A stretch of DNA of 64,000 nt from Apostichopus japonicus (taxonomy: Eukaryota > Echinodermata > Holothuroidea > Aspidochirotida > Stichopodidae): positions 11,185,213 through 11,249,212 of the forward strand of contig NC_092574.1 of the NCBI RefSeq assembly GCF_037975245.1, given 5' to 3'. Below are positions 43,604-56,565 of the stretch, piece after piece (position 1 is the first letter of the stretch; each line of letters opens with the position of its first letter). Both the position numbers and the translations under genes were made by a program. The notes under the pieces are model-generated. The model did not search any database, had not been told where the DNA came from, and saw only the letters and a list, made by a program, of their open reading frames with translations.

Positions 43604-44288
43604 CATTTGTCACTTTTTATAAAGAAGTATTTTGCAGGATTTAGATAAAATGCCAAATAATAGTATGTTCTGAGAGATATGTATCATAGTTTTCTCGATA
43701 TATATTTTACAGCATGAAAATCACATACATGTTAGGTGGCAGTATCCTGGTAAACTTTGCGTCTTCCCTGACTTCCCATACTGTTATACATACATAGCTG
43801 CGCTGATATATAATACACTGTAGCTGCCATTTTTGTAAGTCAAATTTTATCCACAAAGCCTTTCAAAAAAAAAAAATTTAAATTGCTACAATGAAACAGG
43901 AAAGCAAAAATTTTGTATGCCGAGGCATGAGTATGGTGATCACAAAGTTACAGCATTTGATTGATCGATCGATGAAGTCACAAAGATGAAGGATAAAACC
44001 AGAGAAAGGACATTTGTGCTCTTAAAAGTCACAAAGTTACTGTATACTATGATATGTGTGATATAAATAGCATCATCTAGCATTGTATTATTCTTATAGC
44101 TAATTGTTATGCTAATTAAGTTTATTGGAATTGTTTAACAGAGATAGGTTATTGGAAAAGGAGTTCACATCTTAGGAAATAAAGTGACTACCATGCTGTA
44201 GCATATGATTGGTTTGTTGAAAGGTAGGGAAATCAAATATTGAATGTGTTGATTGTGAACGAAGTAAGACCGTGGTGAGAATTCAATA

Positions 44289-46013
44289 TGCGGATGCATT
44301 GTGGAAATGCCTGATTGAAATCTGCTATTGTTGTATATATTAAGATAAAGAATTAATAAATATGACTGGTATCAAGTATCTTTATGTCTACGAGGACCTC
44401 TCTGTAATGTAGGACAATTAGTGGATGCATTGTGGAAATGCCTGGTTGAGAAATCTGCTATTGTTGTATATATTACGATAAAGAATTAATAAATATAACT
44501 GGTATCAAGTATCTTTATGTCTACGAGGACCTCTCTGTAATGTAGGACAATTAGTGGATGCATTGTGGAAATGCCTGGTTGAGAAATCTGCTATTGTTGT
44601 ATATATTAAGATAAAGAATTAACAAATGTGACTGGTATCAAGTATCTTTATGTCCACGAGGACCTCTCTGTAATGTAGGACAATTAGTGGATGCATTGTG
44701 GAAATGCCTGGTTGAGAAATCTGCTATTGTTGTATATATTAAGGTAAAGGAATAATAAATATGACTGGTATCAAGTATCTTTATGTCTACGAGGACCTCT
44801 CTGTAATGTAGGACAATTAGTGGATGCATTGTGGAAATGCCTGGTTGAGAAATCTGCTATTGTTGTATATATTACGATAAAGAATTAATAAATATAACTG
44901 GTATCAAGTATCTTTATGTCCACGAGGACCTCTCTGTAATGTAGGACAATTAGTGGATGCATTGTGGAAATGCCTGATTGAAAAATCTGCTATTGTTGTA
45001 TATATTACGATAAAGAATTAATAAATATAACTGGTATCAAGTATCTTTATGTCTACGAGGACCTCTCTGTAATGTAGGACAATTAGTGGATGCATTGTGG
45101 AAATGCCTGGTTGAGAAATCTGCTATTGTTGTATATATTACGATAAAGAATTAATAAATATAACTGGTATCAAGTATCTTTATGTCCACGAGGACCTCTC
45201 TGTAATGTAGGACAATTAGTGGATGCATTGTGGAAATGCCTGATTGAAAAATCTGCTATTGTTGTATATATTACGATAAAGAATTAATAAATATAACTGG
45301 TATCAAGTATCTTTATGTCTACGAGGACCTCTCTGTAATGTAGGACAATTAGTGGATGCATTGTGGAAATGCCTGATTGAAAAATCTGCTATTGTTGTAT
45401 ATATTACGATAAAGAATTAATAAATACAACTGGTATCAAGTATCTTTATGTCTACGAGGACCTCTCTGTAATGTAGGACAATTAGTGGATGCATTGTGGA
45501 AATGCCTGATTGAAAAATCTGCTATTGTTGTATATATTACGATAAAGAATTAATAAATATGACTGGTATCAAGTATCTTTATGTCCACGAGGACCTCTCT
45601 GTAATGTAGGACAATTAGTGGATGCATTGTGGAAATGCCTGGTTGAGAAATCTGCTATTGTTGTATATATTACGATAAAGAATTAATAAATATGACTGGT
45701 ATCAAGTATCTTTATGTCCACGAGGACCTCTCTGTAATGTAGGACAATTAGTGGATGCATTGTGGAAATGCCTGGTTGAGAAATCTGCTATTGTTGTATA
45801 TATTACGATAAAGAAATAACAAATGTGACTGGTATCAAGTATCTTTATGTCTACGAGGACCTCTCTGTAATGTAGGACAATTAGTGGATGCATTGTGGAA
45901 ATGCCTGATTGAAAAATCTGCTATTGTTGTATATATATTAAGGTAAAGAAATAATAAATATGACTGGTATCAAGTATCTTTATGTCTACGAGGACCTCTC
46001 TGTAATGTAGGAC
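44289..46013 (+). repeat. 133-bp satellite array, about 13 units
   Basis: GAGGACCTCTCTGTAATGTA occurs 13 times at 133-bp spacing. Copies differ by a few positions (TCTACGAGG or TCCACGAGG; GGTTGAG or GATTGAA). Most units contain AATAAA in TTAATAAATAT; in two copies it reads AACAAA. The array begins about 690 bp after the COMMD5 stop. Confidence 0.97.
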
Positions 46014-46397
46014 TGTAAACAATATTGTGAAAGGAAAGCATTGCACAGCCTTACTGGATAATTGCTTGCCCAAGCAGCATGTATGGTCTACCTTTTCACC
46101 CTGGAATATCGTGCTTAATCAAAGGCGGCCCTTTAGTACATGGTTCAATGCGTGATGTATTTCATAATCGACTCTCCTGCAAATATAGCCATTAATTTAC
46201 TATGGAGCACTCAGTTTCTGAAAATTGAATTAGTTATGTATCCAGCAACCCGGAATACGTCAACTTGTCGGACTGAGGGTGTGAGAATTAAAAACCAAGA
46301 CATTTCAAGTTCTTCTCTCACTCACAAAGCTCTCCCTTTGTCAAAACGAATGTGATTACTTTGGGACAAATGGGTTAAGATTAGCTCTGTGGTAAGC

Positions 46398-46765
46398 TTA
46401 AAGGCATTGAAGACTCGCCCCAAATCGTGTGCGGCCATCTGAAAATTTAACTCTCCGTTGCTTGCAAGCGACGTTTTGTTTGTGTCGCTACAAAATGCAG
46501 ACAGTACAGTAATGAAACGAGATACCTTGTTATTTTTAGCTGGACCTGAGATGTCCATCATTGTATTGTTTGTACACTGTGCTGTGGGTATTGACCGCAG
46601 CTGTGTGTACTGACTATACACTAGTGTCTGATTACCGATGGTAGCAAGCTGTGTGTGTATTTTCTGGGATCGATGGTGGTGTCTAACACTTCTGTTACAC
46701 CTCATTCGAAACTTGGTCAGATTACCGGCATTAGACGTTTCATTTTGCGCGAGTCTTCACAACCT
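46398..46765 (+). mobile_element. Inverted-repeat element family 4, copy B
   Basis: TTAAAGGCATTGAAGACTCG to GCGCGAGTCTTCACAACC, collinear with copy A along its length with scattered substitutions. A 127-codon minus-strand frame inside it is a by-product. Confidence 0.82.
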
Positions 46766-46991
46766 TTCACATCATATTGTGGCGATTGGTACAGTATTCT
46801 TTTTTCCGGATTCGCCTGTTTTTTTTTTTTTTAAGTATATTTAATAATATATAAAGGTCATTTGGGGTCATCAGAGGTCAAATTGTGAAAACGTTGTAAA
46901 CATGATATCTCAATATTGGAAGCTTGGGCAAGTCTCATCATACAAGGTGTATAACATTGAGTAAAACAAACCTATTGATATTGGTGGAGGC

Positions 46992-47374
46992 CAGTGGCGT
47001 AGGAAGGTACTTTTGAGTGGGGGGGGGGGGGGCTGAAGACTGATGGCCAGCCTGGGGGAGGGGTCTAAGGGGAGGGGGTGTCCCCCTCCCCTTTGGAATT
47101 TTTTGCATCTCCAGGTGGCCTCAGATGCAATTTGGTGCAATATAGCACACTTTAACAGCCACTCCATTTTGTAAACTTAATTTTGTATTTTCACCTGGCC
47201 ATAGATGCAATTTGGTGCACCAAATGAGATTTTTTTTTCTCATTTGGAAATGAAAAAGGGGTTTTCTGACTTGCGAACCGGGGGGGGGGGGCGGAATGGT
47301 ACTTCCGACCCTCCACATTTTTCACTGGGGGGACGCCAGCCCCCCCAGCCCCCCCCCCGGTTCCTACGCCCTTG
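46992..47374 (+). mobile_element. hAT-like miniature element, family 2, 383 bp, exact 8-bp target duplication
   Basis: Starts CAGTGGCGTAGGAAGGTAC and ends CCGGTTCCTACGCCCTTG. GTGGAGGC is duplicated exactly at 46984-46991 and 47375-47382. The interior holds ATGCAATTTGGTGC twice, CTCATTTGGAAATGAAAAAG, and G and C tracts. Confidence 0.93.
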
Positions 47375-47508
47375 GTGGAGGCTAAAGGTTTTGAACTGTC
47401 AGCAAATGCCAAACATTTACTTCAAATCCCGTTTACCTGCCTCTCTACACTAACGCACCTTCCTAAACATATCGCAAGGTAAGCGTGGACAGATCGCATT
47501 TTTGCAGG

Positions 47509-47700
47509 TGCGTATCCAGGGGGGGGGGCGTTGGGGGCGCGCGCCCCCCGGGTAAGGAAAAGAGGAGAGACAAAAAGAGAAGAAAAAAGGAAAAATGAGG
47601 GAAAAAAGAAAAGGAGGAGAGGAAGGAAGGGAAAAGAAAAAGAAAAAAGAGAGAAAAAGGAAAAAAGGAGGGAGTAGAAGATAGCCCTTGGGAAGAGAAA
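47509..47700. repeat. Family 1 end fragment and purine-rich tract
   Basis: CAGGTGCGTATCCAGGGGG resembles the left end of 5171-6507. It is followed by GGGCGCGCGCCCC and about 120 bp of almost pure A and G. The low complexity gives long chance frames on both strands. Confidence 0.6.
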
Positions 47701-48019
47701 GAGGAACAGTCATAGTTAAAGCGCTGATCCCTATAATATACACAGGGTAGCCAGTGACAGATCAAGGATTACGGAAGGGGTGTGCGCCTCACCCTACCCC
47801 TTACACCGACAACTCCATTTTTGACGTTTCCATTTTTCCTCTCTCACTAATGTATCTATATAAATACTATGTATGGTCTATCATAACGCGTGTGTGTGTA
47901 TGGACGCCTTAAACAATTGTACAATTGTGCTACATGGAACCAACTGTGGCTGGTCTTGAACTCGACCGAGTCGTCGGGGTACATGACGCATTTCGGGAAG
48001 GGGGCAACCGCCCCCCCCC

Positions 48020-48232
48020 CCCGAGCAAATTTTCGTTATGACATCGCGAGTAATTTCAAAATAGACAATGCTTAGATGCAACTTACAAGGCCTGGGAAGT
48101 GTCATTTCCAGCGATCTGGAAGGCATTTTCGGCCAAAAATTTTCTTGTACGCTTCGCGCCAACTCATGGTGGCGCTTCGCTTAGATAGTTTGCCTACAGG
48201 CTTCGCCCCTCCCTTGGCAATTACTCGCTACA
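48020..48232 (-). mobile_element. hAT-like family 1 copy, one end preserved
   Basis: Shares the core GGGAAGTGTCATTTCCAGCG and TTGTACGCTTCGCGCCAACT, and ends GGCAATTACTCGCTACACGCCTG, close to the reverse of the left end at 14131. The other end is not clear. Confidence 0.65.
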
Positions 48233-48339
48233 CGCCTGTTCGAATTTGTAAAGCAAAGAGCAGATATAACATATCAGTGAGCATTGAAATGCATGTTCCA
48301 CGATGAACAGCCTCAAAAACTGTCTATGTGTGAAGTTAA

Positions 48340-48645
48340 AGGCGTAGGAGCCCAATTGGATATGGGGGCTGTAATGAAAAAATGGGCCCGAAAAAAAAAA
48401 GCCAAGCGCATGTTCAACATATCGATGCCAATATCATATAAGCAAGCATCGGTCATTACAGTGCATGGCATCGTGTACCTTACGGTCCGTCAAAGTTGCA
48501 CAGTATACCGCTGGATGCTATGTAAACAACCAAATGTCTTATGTAGATGGAGAAAAATCATACAGATCCATTTATGTCAAAACTCTCTTTTAACAGTAGT
48601 AATGTCGGCCAAGCTTAGAACTTTATTTTAATTACCAAGGAGAAA
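48340..48645 (+). mobile_element. hAT-like family 3 fragment
   Basis: Begins GGCGTAGGAGCCCAATTGGA and follows the element at 29319-29709 through CTTATGTAGATGGAGAAAA and TCAAAACTCTCTTTTAACA. The right end is missing. Confidence 0.65.
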
Positions 48646-48989
48646 ATTTTGACCTGTCTGTTAGGGGATCAAGGAGGTTTTTCTATATTGCTTGTCCATA
48701 GATTGAATTTTTTCCAACATTATGGGTATGTTTTCAAGTGATTTTATTCACGAGAAATGTGAATTTTCAAATTCTCAACAAATAATGGGCTTAAATTCTT
48801 GAAAAGTGGGGCTTTCGGATGTTGTGGACCGTGACGTAGAATCACCTACAAAAGCAATGATCCATAGGACATGCAATGAGGTCGAACATGATGTGTGACT
48901 GGTGAAAATCTTCAAAAAGGTTATGGATGGAAAAAAAAAACTTTTGGGAAATACTTGGTTCTCAGGCAAAAGTGTACATCTGGTTGGTC

Positions 48990-49138
48990 ATTTTCAAGCC
49001 CGAGAAGTGCTATTTCCGGTGATCTGGGGGGTATCAAAACCAGAAATTTTCTTGTACGCTGCGCGCCACCCGATGGTGGCACTCCGCTTAGATAGTAATT
49101 CGCGCACCCCGGGTTAGAAAATCCTGGATACGCGTCTG
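48990..49138 (-). mobile_element. hAT-like family 1 fragment
   Basis: Carries the core (GAAGTGCTATTTCCGGTGAT, then GGTGGCACTCCGCTTAGATA) and an end CCTGGATACGCGTCTG that matches the family terminal repeat. Confidence 0.65.
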
Positions 49139-50816
49139 ATTTGGTATGTAATTGTACCACATTGAGCACACAAGAAGCCTAATGTTGTTGGTGGAGGTCA
49201 ATGGTCGTTTGAATTCACCAGGGTTAAAATTTTGAAAGCCATGTTTTACACATATTTCAACAAGAACAGATAGTATGTTGATGTATCACATTTAGTACAA
49301 GAAGCCTGTTGTTGAGGTCAATGGTTATTTCAGGACAGCCTGTGTCATTGGGAATGTATTTGTTTGTCACATCACACTACTTTTCACTGTATTACTATTA
49401 TCAAGTATGTTGTACACCCTCACTATACATTACGTCAGATTCATGCAGAAAACTGCTCATGTTACATCATCGAACCAAACTGCATTCTAGTTAAAATTCA
49501 TCTCCATTTTGTAACTCTTAGATGTCTTCGGTGATGTATGGTGACTCACCATGTGCATCCTTTAAAACTCCTTGATTCCCGCTTGCCCGTAAATGAACAC
49601 ATGTGAAGACATGCTTTTAGAAAATCATTACTCGAGATAGGAATACACTAGAGAGCTTCCCATAGCTTTATTTTGCACATAAGGCAGCCTGCATCAATAA
49701 ACAACCTTTTTCCGAGGGGGTCACATGGACTTTTTTTTTTTTTCTTCAAAGATTTGTTTACATTTAAAACACCGGTCGTTTTGACCTTTTTTTTTTCAAA
49801 AAAATCGTGAGAACAGTGAAAAATGTCAGTCAACTGACCCTATCTTATACAACTATCTAATACATACAAGGAATCAAATCAGGAGCCTCAGAGGCATATG
49901 TAGAGAGATGGCCCTATATTTGGGGGAAATATGTCAAAAAATAACGTTTTTCGGTCTATGTTAAGGCCAAAAAACGGTCAACTTTCCGCAAATATTTCTC
50001 CCGAATGCCTCACCCTACAGAAAAGATTTTTAGCTCTCCAGAAGCGCCACACTGAAATTCAACTCTACATAGAAACAGTTAAGCAATAGCGCCTCCACTT
50101 TGTGAGTAATCCCTAGCAATTCAACTCGAGCATTTCTACGGTATAGAATTTCGGTCAACTACAGTTGATAAGCTTAGCGTCGTTAGGGTCAATGCAATCA
50201 CTCACGTAAATGAAACGGTAACTATTTAGCACATATTATCATGGCTAAATACTTCTAAGAGGCGTTAGACCTTCTTTTTATGGGCAATTTGACCATCAAG
50301 CCTTTGGAGAAGAAGATTCTGACGATGAAATTCTGATACGGTAAGCCGCATACTGTATGCACACTGTTTGCACACTGTATGTATTGTGTATGTAGCGCAA
50401 TTGGTATATATAGACTTACCGTTACGCGTGGCTACCAATGTATTACAGAATACATTTGTTTGTTTGGAGGGGGGAAAATCAGTCATATTCCTAACATTCA
50501 AACATCAAATTATATTTTACTTATGAAATAACATGTCTTGAACTCATCAAACTATCAAAAGTCCAGCAGATTTCATCAAAATAATTTCAAATGGGCAAAA
50601 AAAGTACATTGTTTGTATCATAACCTCATTTGCATATTTACATATCTAATTAGCTAATTATAAAAAAAAATTATAAAAATTAAAACTTCATTTCAATACC
50701 TATCTGTCAATACTTGGGTCCCTTTTGACAAAATGAACAGATTTTAAGTAATTACAATGTGTAAATATTTTCCCCCCAGGGGGACAATTATATGATCACA
50801 ATGGGGACTCAAGGAG

Positions 50817-50965
50817 TTAAAGGGTGTGAAGACTCGCGCAAAAAGAAACGTCTAATGCCGGTTATTTGACCTAGTTTCGAATGAGGTGTAACAGAAGCCA
50901 CCATCGACCCCAGAAAATACACACACACAGCTTGCTACCATCGGTAATTTGACACTAGTGTAGGG
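50817..50965 (-). mobile_element. Inverted-repeat element family 4, truncated copy C
   Basis: TTAAAGGGTGTGAAGACTCG onward is the reverse complement of the right part of copies A and B, up to GACACTAGTGTAGGGCC, where similarity stops. Confidence 0.75.
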
Positions 50966-51099
50966 CCTACAAACCGTCATTGTTAACTGGCGCCCCCATT
51001 TTTGTGTTTCTTTGCTGATGGGTTGAGAAGTATTCATGTACCACCCATGCTTTATTATCAAGCCATTGCATAACGGCTGAGGTTAGTTCCAAGGTGTTT

Positions 51100-52420
51100 C
51101 GACAACACAGCTATAGTTGACCTCTAACGTCACTTCCGTTTCGGATTCGCTGATCGTATTATGGAGTTTTGGGATGTGTTGGGGATAGAGATGAAGTTGT
51201 TAGTTACTTTTAGAGCATTGTTAAATCGAAATGCATAAAATCAAGTCAAGAAATGATGGAAACGAAACACTGAGTTTGCGGTACTAACTGTTTGCATCAC
51301 TAAGGTAAGCGAAACCCTCAGATCTAGGCCCTAGGTAAAGTTGGTACACGAAACACTCAGTTTGCTGTAACAGGTGTTTGAACCACTGTGTCTGTGATGC
51401 TGTAACTGAAACACCCTGCATGGCATTCCAAGTGTTTGAATCACTTTGTGCTGGTACAGTAAGTGAAACCCTCGGAATGCAATACCAAGTTTTGTTGTCG
51501 AAACACCTTGAAACTAGCCTCAACTACTGTATAGCTGCGTTGTCGAAACACCTTGACACTAATCTCAGTGAAACCCTTAGAATGCAATACCAAGTTTTGT
51601 TGTCGAAACACCTTGACACTAGCCTAAAGTAGCTGTGTTGTCGAAACACCTTGACACTAATCTCAGTGAAACCCTCAGAATGCAATACCAAGTTTTGTTG
51701 TCGAAACACCTTGAAACTAGCCTAAAGTAGCTGTGTTGTCGAAACACCTTGAAACTAGCCTAAAGTAGCTGTGTTGTCGAAACACCTTGACACTAATCTC
51801 AGTGAAACCCTCAGAATGCAATACCAAGTTTTGTTGTCGAAACACCTTGACACTAGCCTCAACTACTGTAGCTGTGTTGTCGAAACACCTTGACACTAAT
51901 CACAGTGGAACTCTCAGAAAGCAATACCAAGTTTTGTTTTGGAAACACCTTGAAACTAGTCTCAACTAGGCTACTAGCTGCGTTGTCAAAACACCTTGAC
52001 ACTAATCTCAGTGAAACCCTCAGAATGCAATACCAATTAGTCTTGTTGTCGAAACACCTTGACACTAGCCTCAACTAGCTGTGTTGTCAAAACACCTTGA
52101 CACATATCTCAGTGGAACCCTCAGAATGCAATACCAAGTTTTGTTGTCGAAACACCTTGAAACTAGTCTCAACTAGATGGTGTTGTCGAAACACCTTGAA
52201 ACTAGTCTCAACTAGCTGCGTTGCCGAAACACCTTGACACTAGCCTCAACCCTACTGTCTGGTTAAGATGGTACACGAAACACTCAGTGTTTTGTACCAA
52301 GTGTTTGAACCACTGTGTCTACATGGTAAGTGACACCCAGAATGGAATATCAAGTGTGTGAATAACCATGGTGGGCAAAGCCAGTTCAACCTAGTGTTTG
52401 GACTGCTATCTTGGTGTGAA
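51100..52420 (+). repeat. Complex tandem array built on TTGTCGAAACACCTTGA
   Basis: The 17-base core recurs many times, joined either to CACTAATCTCAGTGAAACCC..GAATGCAATACCAAGTTTTG or to AACTAGCCTAAAGTAGCTGTG. This gives nested units of about 40 and 100 bp. The outer parts hold GTGTTTGAACCACTGTGTCT. Periodic open frames on both strands follow from the repeat. Confidence 0.85.
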
Positions 52421-55400
52421 ACACTACAGAAAGTAACTGAGCTGTAGAATATTAAAATATCATACTACCTTTGTGTAAAACTACATAGGCCTGCTAGAAT
52501 TTGAGATGTCTTACTGACATATTTTCTTCTACAATGCTTTGACTGTTTGTTTGATGTTGCATTGCAGCGCCGAAGCTGTTCATGGTGCCTGTTTGGCTGC
52601 TTCAAGGCGGAGACATTTTGGTCTCGGATTATAGGTTGAAGCTAATTAGGGTTCCATTCACAGCAGAGCAATTTCTTTTTATTAAACAGGGTCTTTTGGT
52701 AAAGGGACATTTGCACTGCATATATAGCGAACACTCAGTACATTATTTCATATCAAGTGTTTGAATGATGACCTACATGTAATAGGAGGAAAATGCTTTA
52801 CCAAGTGTACTGAGAGCATAACACTTTATAGTTTGTCATACTTAGTGCTTGAAAACAATGTAATGTGCAAAATGCACTTAGGGTGACGTGAGTACCAAAT
52901 CCTTTGAAACATGAAGTAGAAGTATGCATATAAAAACAGAACCAGGTTATTATATTTTCAAATTTCTATGAATATCGTTTTCCATGCTTTCTTGGACAAT
53001 TTAAAATTACAGAATCCGACACTGTCACAGATAAGAGACACAGGAATTGAAGATACCAATAAAGGTGAACCTTTAATTAAACATCATAAACAGCATGTGA
53101 AACAGGAATATATACAACAGTCCTAAGAAAGATGTATAACCAGAATGCAAAACTGCATTGTGGTTTCAATGATATAAAAAGTTATAGCCAGGATGAACAA
53201 CACACTTGATTTAAGTATTTTAGCAAAAAGCATCGAGGAAGAGATGTGGCATTAAGAATATTTACAAAGACAAAGACATTTACAAAGAGTCATTGATGTC
53301 CAAAACGGTCTTAGTCTTCTATTTAGTACAACAGTGTAATACATCAGCACAGGTAACCTGTAATCTCTGAAGGCTTTTCTTCTTAAGATATTGCTTTTAC
53401 AAGGATTTCCGTAAATCCTTTGACCCCAAACCTTGATCTTTAAAGACAATCAGGTTCTTTTATTCAATGTAGCCCACCTACATATCAAACATGGGGACTG
53501 TCAAAGTTTCCATTATTGAGATATTATGTTTACAAGCTGCTAAGCATGACCACATAAACACACCCATGTACACATGCCAGCATGACTGCAAAGATTACAA
53601 TTTTTATTGTTCAAGATTTCATATGAACAAGACCTTTAAATTTCACATATAACCAGATTGACAAAATAATGTATGACGTGGAACACAATTTTGCCACTGC
53701 TCTCCTGTATGGAGACCATTGTCTTTGTAAAAACTAGGCCTTGTGCTCCTATACCCCAAGCTTCCACATACTTATTTTTTAGAATTACCTCAAATCATAT
53801 TCGCAAAAGGGATCTCATTACACAGCAATCGGGATAGGAATTTGACCCAAACTAAGTCCTGACCCAAATTTCGTATGTACAAGCTAGGTGTTTATGAAGT
53901 ATGAGTACCATACCGTGGGGGGCTTGGTACTGGGGGCTTTGAACATTTGCAACGCCTCACGGAGATGGTTGACTGTATCTACTGTATATAACGAACTATA
54001 TTTTATGTTGAGATCTCATTCCTGTGCAAAATCAATGCGTACGGAGAACTCAGAAAATATTTCTGTGTGTGTGCACCGTGGTGCAAGGTTGTGATTTTGG
54101 ACTAGTCAGGATTTAGCCACCTTGGTCAGAGATTTAACCTGTGTTAGCGCTATAACCTCTTCTGCATGAAAATGGGAACTTTTCGCAAACCTCCACACTA
54201 GAGTCCATGGTTGATGTACAATAAAACGATGCACAATTAGGCTAGGCCTAAGGTATATATGTGAATTACATCAGACTTGCCTAATTCGAGTTAACGTCTA
54301 TAGGCAGTGCAGGCTGAAGTCACTTTTTCGGCAGTCACCAGATTTTTGCCGGTCAGCTACTCACACCAATCTACAGTGTATTTCTGTTTCTGTTATGTAC
54401 TTGTTAAAACCCCTCTTGGGTATCACAACGAGGATGTTGTTACTTAGGGCAGCAGTGCTAGTAACACTAACAACCATACGTGGGGAATCTAGTTTTAAGC
54501 ACCTCAAAGAATATGGCTCTCCTTATTGGCCAAGGATTGCGTATTCCAGACTTTAATAGTCCTAGGATAGAAACTATAATGAAAAGCAAGGAATTTGAGT
54601 ACAGCTGTCACGTCTCCCTGGTTTCAAGAAGGGATTAGTCTCGTTTGGGTCTGCAACTAGGCCATTTATAATTTGATAAAAAAAGCATGAGTCTGGCCCT
54701 TTTCTGTCTTTCTATGAGGGGTTCCCATTTCAAAGTCTTTAAGATCTCAGTGACGCTGGATTGCCTACGGAAATCACGAGTTACAAAATGTGCTGCCTTC
54801 CTTTGAATTTTTTTCTATTTTATCTTGGTCTCAGACGTTATAAGGGTCGCAAATCTGAGCTGCATCATGTAAATGTCAATGTGTTGTTCTACTCTTGAAT
54901 AGTGTAGATAACATACAGATAATGGCTCTATAGCTAAGTAAAAAAAAGGTTTCTTGACTTAAACGATTAGTGTTTAGTAGCAAATAACAACTACACAATT
55001 ATTTGAAATTACTTGAAGTTTAAACTTCTGAATAAGAGTATTTTAGCTCTGGCGATCAAGCTAGACCATACTACTTAGTGAATGTATCTATCGTTTGTTT
55101 TCACCAGCTGATACTCCGGTTTGGGTACAAATGTCCTGGTAACAGCATGGTTATACCATGCGTGAATGGTTGTATGCTGATTGTTCTACTTACCATTCAT
55201 TGCTCTGTATAATTTCAACATTTCAATATTTTGAGGTATTGGAAATTTTGAATATCCTAATGTTACTCATTAAATATGTTACTCATATGGTAATGTTACT
55301 TATATGTAAAGGTGACACAAAATATTGTTTGAGATAGAGGAAATCACATTTACACCACCTCCTATTTATTCATGTACATGTCTTCTCTCTGGTGGTAAAT

Positions 55401-55581
55401 CCATAACTTTATGAACTCCCTGGAATAAGATGGACCAGTGACAAGTGTCCTACTACAGTATGCACACGCATGGATGGCTACATGCTGGGTGTTGTAACAT
55501 TATTTTGTTGTAATTGCTGTATTTTCTTCAATATATTGCAAATTTTGATTATGTCTTGCATGCAAAAACTCCAAGTACGAG

Positions 55582-55676
55582 CAGTGGCATAGTGAGCATT
55601 ATCAGCACCGAGGGGCAGGGGGCCCTATACCCTGTGCCTTGGGGAAAGTTCCCTTGCTCCCCTCACTATGCCACTG
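55582..55676. mobile_element. Tiny inverted-repeat element (95 bp)
   Basis: CAGTGGCATAGTGAG at the left is inverted exactly as CTCACTATGCCACTG at the right. The interior is GC-rich with CCCTATACCC and GGGG tracts. The 8-bp flanks do not match. Confidence 0.65.
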
Positions 55677-56087
55677 CAAAAAACAAAGGGTAGAACTGCT
55701 TACTAAATCATTCTAAACAACACATGTTGAATGACATACTTTAGTGAGGTGTCCAACAGTACATGGCTATGGGCTGAATATTGTACATGGACTGATTAAC
55801 ATACAGTACAGTCCATGTAAGTCTACCATTAAGGCTACTAGTCAGAAGAAATCACACTGTTGTAAATTAATTATGAGAATACAATATTTGTAGTGATTAT
55901 GATGTTCTTGAATATGGAGTCAAAGGATACCTGAAATTCTTATATGCCAAACCATATCTACCTATCAATATCTACCTATCAACCATATCTACCTATCCAT
56001 ATCTACCTATCAATTTCTTGTTGAAAGAATTAATTTCATACTTACAATTAATTAAATTGTACATGGTTCTTTTATTTTGGTTTGCAG

Positions 56088-56192
56088 GTACCCTGGATGA
56101 AGATAGTGAAAGTAGCGATCTTGACCAAGCATGTTCTTCCAGGTCAACCCCAAAGAGAGTTTGTCCAACAAGGCAAAAAGCATTGTTGCCTG
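56088..56192 (+). CDS. Possible linker exon of FES/FER-like gene (acidic, Ser-rich)
   Basis: After TTTGCAG the frame reads TLDEDSESSDLDQACSSRS, then TPKRVCPTRQKALLP, to donor GTAAGG. It enters and leaves in phase 1, compatible with the next candidate exon. It is low in complexity and matches no known domain. Membership of the downstream kinase gene is inferred from order, strand and phase. Confidence 0.45.
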
Positions 56193-56371
56193 GTAAGGAA
56201 AATTGTTATCCTTAAGCCAGTGCCATATGCAGGGGTCCCCAAACAAAGTCCAATCTGGAAAAGGTCCACTTTTGCATTATGGCACACACACAGTCCCACA
56301 CATTGCTGGACCTCTGTTGACCGCACATGACCTTTGACTGCCGAAAAAACTAATAGAAATAATTCACTCAC

Positions 56372-56565
56372 TATGGGTCATGGTGGCTTAGTGCCTTTTG
56401 CATTTAACACACAGGTTGTGAGTCTGAGTCCCACAGGTGGCGTAGTCAATACGTTGAATCCTTGTGCAAGACACTTTACTCCATTTGCTTCAGTCCACCC
56501 ATCTCTAAAATGGGCGCTAGTTTGGGCTAGGGGCTAGTTAGCAAGGGATTGACGGATTGGGGGAG
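56372..56565 (+). repeat. SINE-like element
   Basis: Contains TGGTGGCTTAGTGCC (A-box-like), GAGTCTGAGTCCCACAGG (weak B box), and the tail words TGTGCAAGACACTTTACTCC and AAAATGGGCGCTAG. These recall the conserved body of metazoan tRNA-derived SINEs. Assigned from memory of the family pattern. Confidence 0.5.

Larger units (their letters stand above)
46014..56087. other. Repeat-rich intergenic region before the FES-like gene
   Basis: No conserved protein exon was recognised, and no F-BAR-like sequence. It holds elements at 46398-46765, 46992-47374, 48020-48232, 48340-48645, 48990-49138, 50817-50965 and 55582-55676, a purine tract at 47560-47690, and a tandem array at 51100-52420. From 52420 to 55580 nothing specific is seen. 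Confidence 0.55.

Noticed and set aside
44289-46013. CRISPR-like regular array
   Set aside because: The 133-bp units are repeated whole, with no unique spacers, in an animal genome.
46322-46705. 127-codon minus-strand frame
   Set aside because: Lies inside family 4 copy B, whose other copies do not keep the frame open.
47450-47765. Overlapping Phe/Ser/Leu-rich minus-strand frames of about 100 codons
   Set aside because: They read the complement of a purine tract next to a transposon end; low complexity only.
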